A DNA stretch of 64,000 bases from assembly GCF_032380675.1 (NCBI RefSeq), contig NZ_JAWDIX010000005.1, positions 122,934 to 186,933 on the forward strand, in the 5' to 3' direction. Below, piece by piece: positions 60,049 to 64,000 of the stretch (within the stretch, counting starts at the first letter, position 1; each line of letters begins with the position of its first letter). Made by a program: the position numbers and the translations under genes. Below the pieces are notes generated by a model, which saw only the letters and a list, made by a program, of their open reading frames with translations, searched no databases and was not told the origin of the DNA. This DNA comes from Anaerolentibacter hominis (GTDB taxonomy: Bacteria > Bacillota > Clostridia > Lachnospirales > Lachnospiraceae).

Positions 60049-60870
60049 ATGCAGAAAACACACATGTTTCTTCGCGAAAATGGAGAGCAAAAGAAATTTC
60101 CGTTTCGTGCAGTAGCAGCGTGCACCGCATTTGCCATGTTTGCACTTGCGTTTGTGACGGATTCTCCGGTCAGCGGAGCGGTTCATGCACAGGCGGCTGC
60201 CTATTATACAGAAGAGACTTTGCTGGATGCACGGATACAGGCCGAAGAGATTTTTGATGAAGTAAAGAAAAATTTTGATCCGACAAAGACAACCCAGATG
60301 AAAGCGCAGGAAGAAATAGAGCGGCAGGAAAGAATCAAGAAGAATGAACTGATCGCCGCAAGAACAATGGCATTAAAAGATGCAATGCTTCAGGAGCAGG
60401 AAGCTGCCGAGTATGAAGCAAAGGCGCAGAAGATATACGAAGAGCAGATGGAGCTCATCGAAAAGGAAAGAGAAAAAGCAGAAGCAATGGCGGCCGGAAG
60501 AGTCTGGCTGGAAAAAGATGAAATCAGGCTCCTGGAACGTCTGGTTCAGGCGGAAGCAGGGGGCGAGAGCTATGAGGGCAAGATGCTGGTGGCCAACGTG
60601 GTATTAAACCGGGTGGAGAGCAGCAAATTCCCCAATACAGTAACAAAAGTCATTTATCAAAAATCTCAGTTTACACCGGCCAGCACCGGTAAGATCAACC
60701 GTGTGAAAGTCAGCAAGGAAACCAAAGCTGCAGTGGCAGAAGTGTTAAACGGCAAAGATAATTCCGGCGGCGCACTGTATTTTGTAGCCAAACGGTATTG
60801 TAATGCATCCTGGTTTGACCGGGCGCTGACCTGGCTGTTCAAAGTAGGAAACCACGATTTTTACAAATAA
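60049..60870 (+). CDS. SleB/CwlJ-type cell wall hydrolase
   Basis: A secreted enzyme of 273 residues. The signal peptide (about 20-48, AVAACTAFAMFALAF, then AVHAQA as cleavage site) is followed by a long charged coiled coil (about 60-155) and the Hydrolase_2 domain at the end: RLLERLVQAEAGGESYEGKM, VVLNRVESSKFPNTV, GGALYFVAKRYCNASWFD. The catalytic Glu is in QAEAGGES. Relatives cleave spore cortex or vegetative wall. The coiled coil suggests tethering to a partner or the wall. ATG 60049 follows AGAGGAC. Confidence 0.9.
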   Translation: MQKTHMFLRENGEQKKFPFRAVAACTAFAMFALAFVTDSPVSGAVHAQAAAYYTEETLLDARIQAEEIFDEVKKNFDPTKTTQMKAQEEIERQERIKKNELIAARTMALKDAMLQEQEAAEYEAKAQKIYEEQMELIEKEREKAEAMAAGRVWLEKDEIRLLERLVQAEAGGESYEGKMLVANVVLNRVESSKFPNTVTKVIYQKSQFTPASTGKINRVKVSKETKAAVAEVLNGKDNSGGALYFVAKRYCNASWFDRALTWLFKVGNHDFYK

Positions 60871-60930
60871 GATCAGAGTGTTCCAAGCACCGTTCTGACA
60901 CTCTAATCAAAATAAAAGCATAGAAATGCG

Positions 60931-60963
60931 GGTCCGTATTCCGAAGGGGATACGGGCCTTTTT
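60931..60963 (+). terminator. Rho-independent terminator
   Basis: GGTCCGTATTCC pairs with GGGATACGGGCC (two G-T pairs) around GAAG, followed by TTTTT. Confidence 0.9.
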
Positions 60964-60967
60964 CGTT

Positions 60968-61006
60968 GCAACAAGACAGTTCGCGAAGCACACCGGCGCT
61001 TGTTGC
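60968..61006. repeat. Family B palindromic element
   Basis: GCAACAAG (60968-60975) pairs with CTTGTTGC (60999-61006), enclosing TTCGC-GAA-GC..CCGG. Same plan as 1676-1749, directly after a terminator. Confidence 0.65.
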
Positions 61007-61133
61007 GCGGTACATAATGGGAAAATGCTGTAAAATAGCGGTTTTATAGCCATAAGTGAAATCATTCCTGAAATGTGGAAAACATCCGACAGACGGATTT
61101 GCAGGGAGAATGTGGATAAATTTATTTTTCCTG

Positions 61134-61190
61134 TTGTATAAAAATTTATGGCATGCTATACTATCTCCAAGCAGAAAGACATGTTTTCTG
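61134..61190 (+). promoter_or_regulatory. thrC promoter with leader hairpin
   Basis: TTGTAT, 17 nt, TATACT (61134-61162). The leader has CAGAAA/TTTTCTG near 61172-61190. The spacer 61007-61133 shows nothing further. Confidence 0.6.
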
Positions 61191-61249
61191 CCTGTATTTT
61201 ACGGAATTTGCGCAGCGGGACAGGGGCTGCACGGGAGGAAATGATCAAA

Positions 61250-62746
61250 ATGAATCTGTTATACCACAGTACAAGGAATAACAACACAACTGTTACCGCC
61301 TCACAGGCAATCCTTAAGGGCCTGGCCGATGATGGCGGTTTATTTGTACCCGAAACCATCCCCGCACTGGATGTTTCCCTTGAGAAACTGGCGGAGATGA
61401 ACTATAAAGAGATCGCCTATGAGGTTATGAAGCTCTATCTGACGGACTTTACGGAAGAAGAGTTAAAGGCCTGTATTGAGAAGGCTTATGACAGCAAGTT
61501 TGATACTGCTGAGATTGCGCCGCTGACAGAGGCGGACGGAGCTTACTACCTGGAACTATACCATGGAGCGACGATTGCGTTTAAAGATATGGCGTTATCC
61601 ATTCTGCCCCATCTTTTAACCGTATCTGCAAGAAAGAATCAGGTTAAGAATGATATTGTAATCCTGACCGCAACTTCAGGTGATACCGGAAAGGCCGCAC
61701 TAGCAGGCTTTGCAGACGTGGAAGGCACGAAGATCATTGTCTTCTATCCGAAACATGGCGTCAGCCCGGTACAGGAGAAGCAGATGGTAACCCAGAAGGG
61801 TGAGAATACCTTCGTGGTCGGTATCACCGGTAACTTCGACGACGCCCAGAGCGGTGTGAAAGCCATGTTCGGTAACAAAGAGCTGGCAGCCCGTATGGAG
61901 AGCGCAGGATATCAGTTCTCATCCGCCAACTCCATCAATATCGGCCGCCTGGTGCCTCAGGTTGTTTATTATGTCTATGCCTATGCGCAGATGGTAAAAC
62001 GGGGAGAGATTAAGGCAGGGGAGGCCATTAACGTGACAGTGCCCACCGGGAATTTCGGAAATATCCTGGCTGCCTACTTTGCAAAGCTTATGGGATTGCC
62101 CATTGACAAGCTGATCTGTGCTTCCAACGTAAATAAAGTGCTGTTCGACTTCTTCGAGACCGGCGTGTATGACCGGAACCGGGAGTTTGTCTTAACCAGT
62201 TCACCCTCCATGGATATCCTGATATCCAGTAACCTGGAGCGGCTGATCTACATGATCGCGGGAAGAGATGCAGAAAAGAACAGTGAACTGATGAAAGAAC
62301 TTGGTTCTACAGGTGTCTACCGCATCACCAGCGGCATGAGAGAGGCCCTGAAGGACTTTGTGGGCGGCTATTCCGACGAGGAAGAGACCGCAGCGGCCAT
62401 CCGGAGAGTATTCGAGGGCTCACACTATGTGATCGATACCCATACGGCAGTAGCATCTGATGTGTACCATCGCTATAAAGAGTCGGCAGGGGATACCCGC
62501 AAGACGGTGATCGCCTCCACGGCCAGTCCATATAAATTCGCCAGAAGTGTCATGAAAGCGATTGATCCGGAATATGATTCCATGACTGATTTCCAGCTGA
62601 TCGACAAACTGTGCGAGATGTCCGGTGTAAAGATTCCGCCGGCAATCGAAGAAATCCGTACCGCACCGGTACTTCATAAGACCGTATGCGAGACGGAGCA
62701 GATGCAGAGGGAAGTAGAGCATTTCCTGAAGCTTTCGGACAAATGA
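61250..62746 (+). CDS. thrC: Threonine synthase
   Basis: A PLP enzyme of 498 residues that converts O-phosphohomoserine to threonine. The PLP lysine is in HGATIAFKDMALSILPHLL; ATSGDTGKAALAGF binds the cofactor phosphate; FANSINIGRLVPQ-like (here SSANSINIGRLVPQVVYY) and VPTGNFGNILAAYFAKLMG are family blocks. The N terminus LLYHSTRNNNTTVTASQAI matches the fungal/proteobacterial-type long form. ATG 61250 is chosen because GGGAGGAA would be too near to ATG 61241. Stands alone with its own promoter. Confidence 0.96.
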   Translation: MNLLYHSTRNNNTTVTASQAILKGLADDGGLFVPETIPALDVSLEKLAEMNYKEIAYEVMKLYLTDFTEEELKACIEKAYDSKFDTAEIAPLTEADGAYYLELYHGATIAFKDMALSILPHLLTVSARKNQVKNDIVILTATSGDTGKAALAGFADVEGTKIIVFYPKHGVSPVQEKQMVTQKGENTFVVGITGNFDDAQSGVKAMFGNKELAARMESAGYQFSSANSINIGRLVPQVVYYVYAYAQMVKRGEIKAGEAINVTVPTGNFGNILAAYFAKLMGLPIDKLICASNVNKVLFDFFETGVYDRNREFVLTSSPSMDILISSNLERLIYMIAGRDAEKNSELMKELGSTGVYRITSGMREALKDFVGGYSDEEETAAAIRRVFEGSHYVIDTHTAVASDVYHRYKESAGDTRKTVIASTASPYKFARSVMKAIDPEYDSMTDFQLIDKLCEMSGVKIPPAIEEIRTAPVLHKTVCETEQMQREVEHFLKLSDK

Positions 62747-63111
62747 TGCCTGACCGAAAATTACAGCTTATTGTGTGGTTACAGGCCGGATATCGGGCAT
62801 AAGCCAGATAAGTGTCTTAAGTTTGTAAAATATTTAAAAAAAAGGCAAAATTTGTTCCTGAAAAAAGCCAATCATGACAAGTGGTTGCCATACTTTTGTC
62901 ACAAACAAGGTGCATTATAAAGGCAACCAAGATACAGAACGTCATGTGGCTGTTGTGTATCGGCGTTAATATAATCCAAAATAACGGGTGTGAGACAGAC
63001 GGAAAACCGGACATTCGGAGCAGGAGGGGAACCCCTGAAAGTCCCGTAAATAAAGGCTTTCCGGAATATCTTAAGATTATTTAAATATCCGGTCCAAATG
63101 AGGCTAACTAC
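62747..63111. other. 365-bp spacer with several inverted repeats
   Basis: No gene that I trust. GGTTGCC (about 62883) pairs with GGCAACC (about 62921), enclosing CTTTTGT/ACAAG. AGGGG-AA-CCCCT lies near 63025. CCGGAATAT pairs with ATATCCGG at 63061-63092. A structured RNA or terminators are possible; I recognise no riboswitch. Confidence 0.4.
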
Positions 63112-63198
63112 TTGACCTTTTGACTGAATATTGTTATAATCAACTTGTTATTGGGCGATTATATTTCGTATTGGATAGTCCTGCTCCACTTCAGGACT
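63112..63198 (+). promoter_or_regulatory. Strong promoter and leader of the Ig-like protein gene
   Basis: TTGACC, 17 nt, TATAAT (63112-63140). The leader has AGTCCTG/CAGGACT (63177-63198) and TATGGT/ACCATA just before AAGGAGGA. Confidence 0.8.
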
Positions 63199-63253
63199 TT
63201 CCTTTATGGTAAATATAATACCAAACCATATCTTATAAGGAGGAAGAAAAAAG

Positions 63254-64000
63254 ATGAAGAATTTCTTTAAGAAATTAGCATTCGTCCTTGCACTGGTTAT
63301 GATCGTAACTGTTGCGGCTCCTGCTGCTGCAAACAAATCCGATGCTGCCGCTGCTCAGAAGCTGAATGCTACATCAAAAACTCTTGATGTCGGAAACAAG
63401 AATTCCGGAAAATATGATTTTAACATCAAGAACAAAGTGGCTGGTTCCAAATATTCATGGACTTCCAGCAACAAGAAAGTTGCAACTGTAAACAAGAGTG
63501 GTGTTGTTACCGCTGTTGCTCCTGGTAAAGCTACAATCTCTGTAAAGATTACTTTACCGAACAAGACAACTAAGACCTTAAAAGCTACTGTTACTGTTAG
63601 ACAGGATGCTTCCAAAGTTGCTATCAAAACTTCCAAGTTTGATACTGCTAATATGGTCGTTGGCGGTTCCTACGATTTCGATCGTACCATGACTCCTAAG
63701 GTTTCTACTAACAAAACCTACTGGACCGTTACCAAATTAGCCGCTGATGCGAAAGATAACAAAGTTATCGCTAACACTCAGAAGGGTTCTGGCAAAGATA
63801 TCATGAACTCCAACGGCGTTTTCACTCCTGCTGAAGCTGGTCAGTATGAAATTATGGCTCAGTGTCTCCGTGGTAAAAATGCCGAGTATGTTCGTGCTTC
63901 CGCTACTTTAAAGGTTGAGGTTAAAGAAAACTTCGGCGCGAAACAGACTGGTTACAAAACTATCGAAGTTGTTGGTACCAATCTTGATGCTGATAAGATC
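63254..64000 (+). CDS. Secreted Ig-like (Big_2) surface protein, partial
   Basis: The first 249 codons of a gene that runs off the window. A signal peptide (KNFFKKLAFVLALVMIVTVA, cleavage after APAAA) is followed by a bacterial Ig-like domain 2 (about 35-115): LNATSKTLDVGNK, YSWTSSNKKVATVNKSGVV and TAVAPGKATISVKI. A second strand-rich domain begins near 120. Codon use is unlike the neighbours, with heavy use of GCT, ACT, GTT and AAC, as in very highly expressed genes. Together with the strong promoter and AAGGAGGA, this suggests an abundant cell-surface or S-layer-like protein. Confidence 0.85.
   Translation, partial: MKNFFKKLAFVLALVMIVTVAAPAAANKSDAAAAQKLNATSKTLDVGNKNSGKYDFNIKNKVAGSKYSWTSSNKKVATVNKSGVVTAVAPGKATISVKITLPNKTTKTLKATVTVRQDASKVAIKTSKFDTANMVVGGSYDFDRTMTPKVSTNKTYWTVTKLAADAKDNKVIANTQKGSGKDIMNSNGVFTPAEAGQYEIMAQCLRGKNAEYVRASATLKVEVKENFGAKQTGYKTIEVVGTNLDADKI

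Noticed and set aside
62881..63084. Plus-strand reading frame of 67 codons before the Ig-like gene
   Set aside because: No ribosome binding site, atypical composition, and it covers several inverted repeats.

Overview
The window reads as a chromosomal segment of an anaerobic, spore-forming Firmicute, most likely a Lachnospiraceae member (Clostridium cluster XIVa type). The support is a spoIIAA-spoIIAB-sigF operon followed by spoVAA-AB-AC-AD-AE, T-box leaders on aminoacyl-tRNA synthetase genes, strong AGGAGG-type ribosome binding sites, a membrane pyrophosphatase of the K+-dependent type, and a DUF5717/DUF5716 gene pair that I know from this family. I cannot fix the genus. No rRNA, tRNA, CRISPR array, prophage or transposase gene is visible.

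Layout. 1-1.6 kb: an AraC/GyrI-type regulator and a Cys-rich DUF6144-like protein. 1.7-10.3 kb (minus strand): an envelope-sensing block with response regulator, histidine kinase, membrane protein, lipoprotein, ABC ATPase, fused double permease and a VanY-type carboxypeptidase. 10.8-12.1 kb: two small unknown proteins and a promoter-to-terminator stretch that looks like a free-standing structured RNA. 12.1-18.1 kb: aldo/keto reductase, T-box-controlled valS, a 49-codon small gene and a zinc-ribbon/TPR membrane protein. 18.5-23.5 kb: the forespore sigma-F operon and the spoVA dipicolinate-transport operon. 23.7-30.2 kb: nitroreductase, trpS, hppA, a methyltransferase and a HisC/CobD-like aminotransferase. 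30.4-35.6 kb: a three-gene operon of unknown function in which the middle protein resembles an Hsp70 with worn phosphate loops. 35.6-38.1 kb: a broken four-helix-bundle gene between inverted purine-rich arms, then prfC. 38.4-43.1 kb: a Gld-like ABC system with a DUF4340 protein. 43.2-52.0 kb: a ROK-regulated sugar operon combining a ribose-type ABC importer with hexulose-phosphate synthase, phosphohexuloisomerase, a PfkB kinase and a polyol-phosphate dehydrogenase. 52.0-64.0 kb: SpoIID-like protein, YihY protein, T-box pheST, VanZ protein, SleB-type hydrolase, thrC and the start of a strongly expressed secreted Ig-like protein.

The most unusual layer is non-coding. At least three families of short palindromic elements are spread between genes. 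Copies differ in sequence but keep their stems through paired changes, often with GNA triloops (GAA, GCA, GTA, TAA). They lie in the leaders or spacers of valS, spoIIAA, spoVAA, prfC and pheS. There are also a 72-nt tandem repeat, a 73-nt tandem repeat with conserved hairpins, and a possible alternating RNA structure inside the sugar operon. All calls come from reading the sequence; no search or folding program was run.
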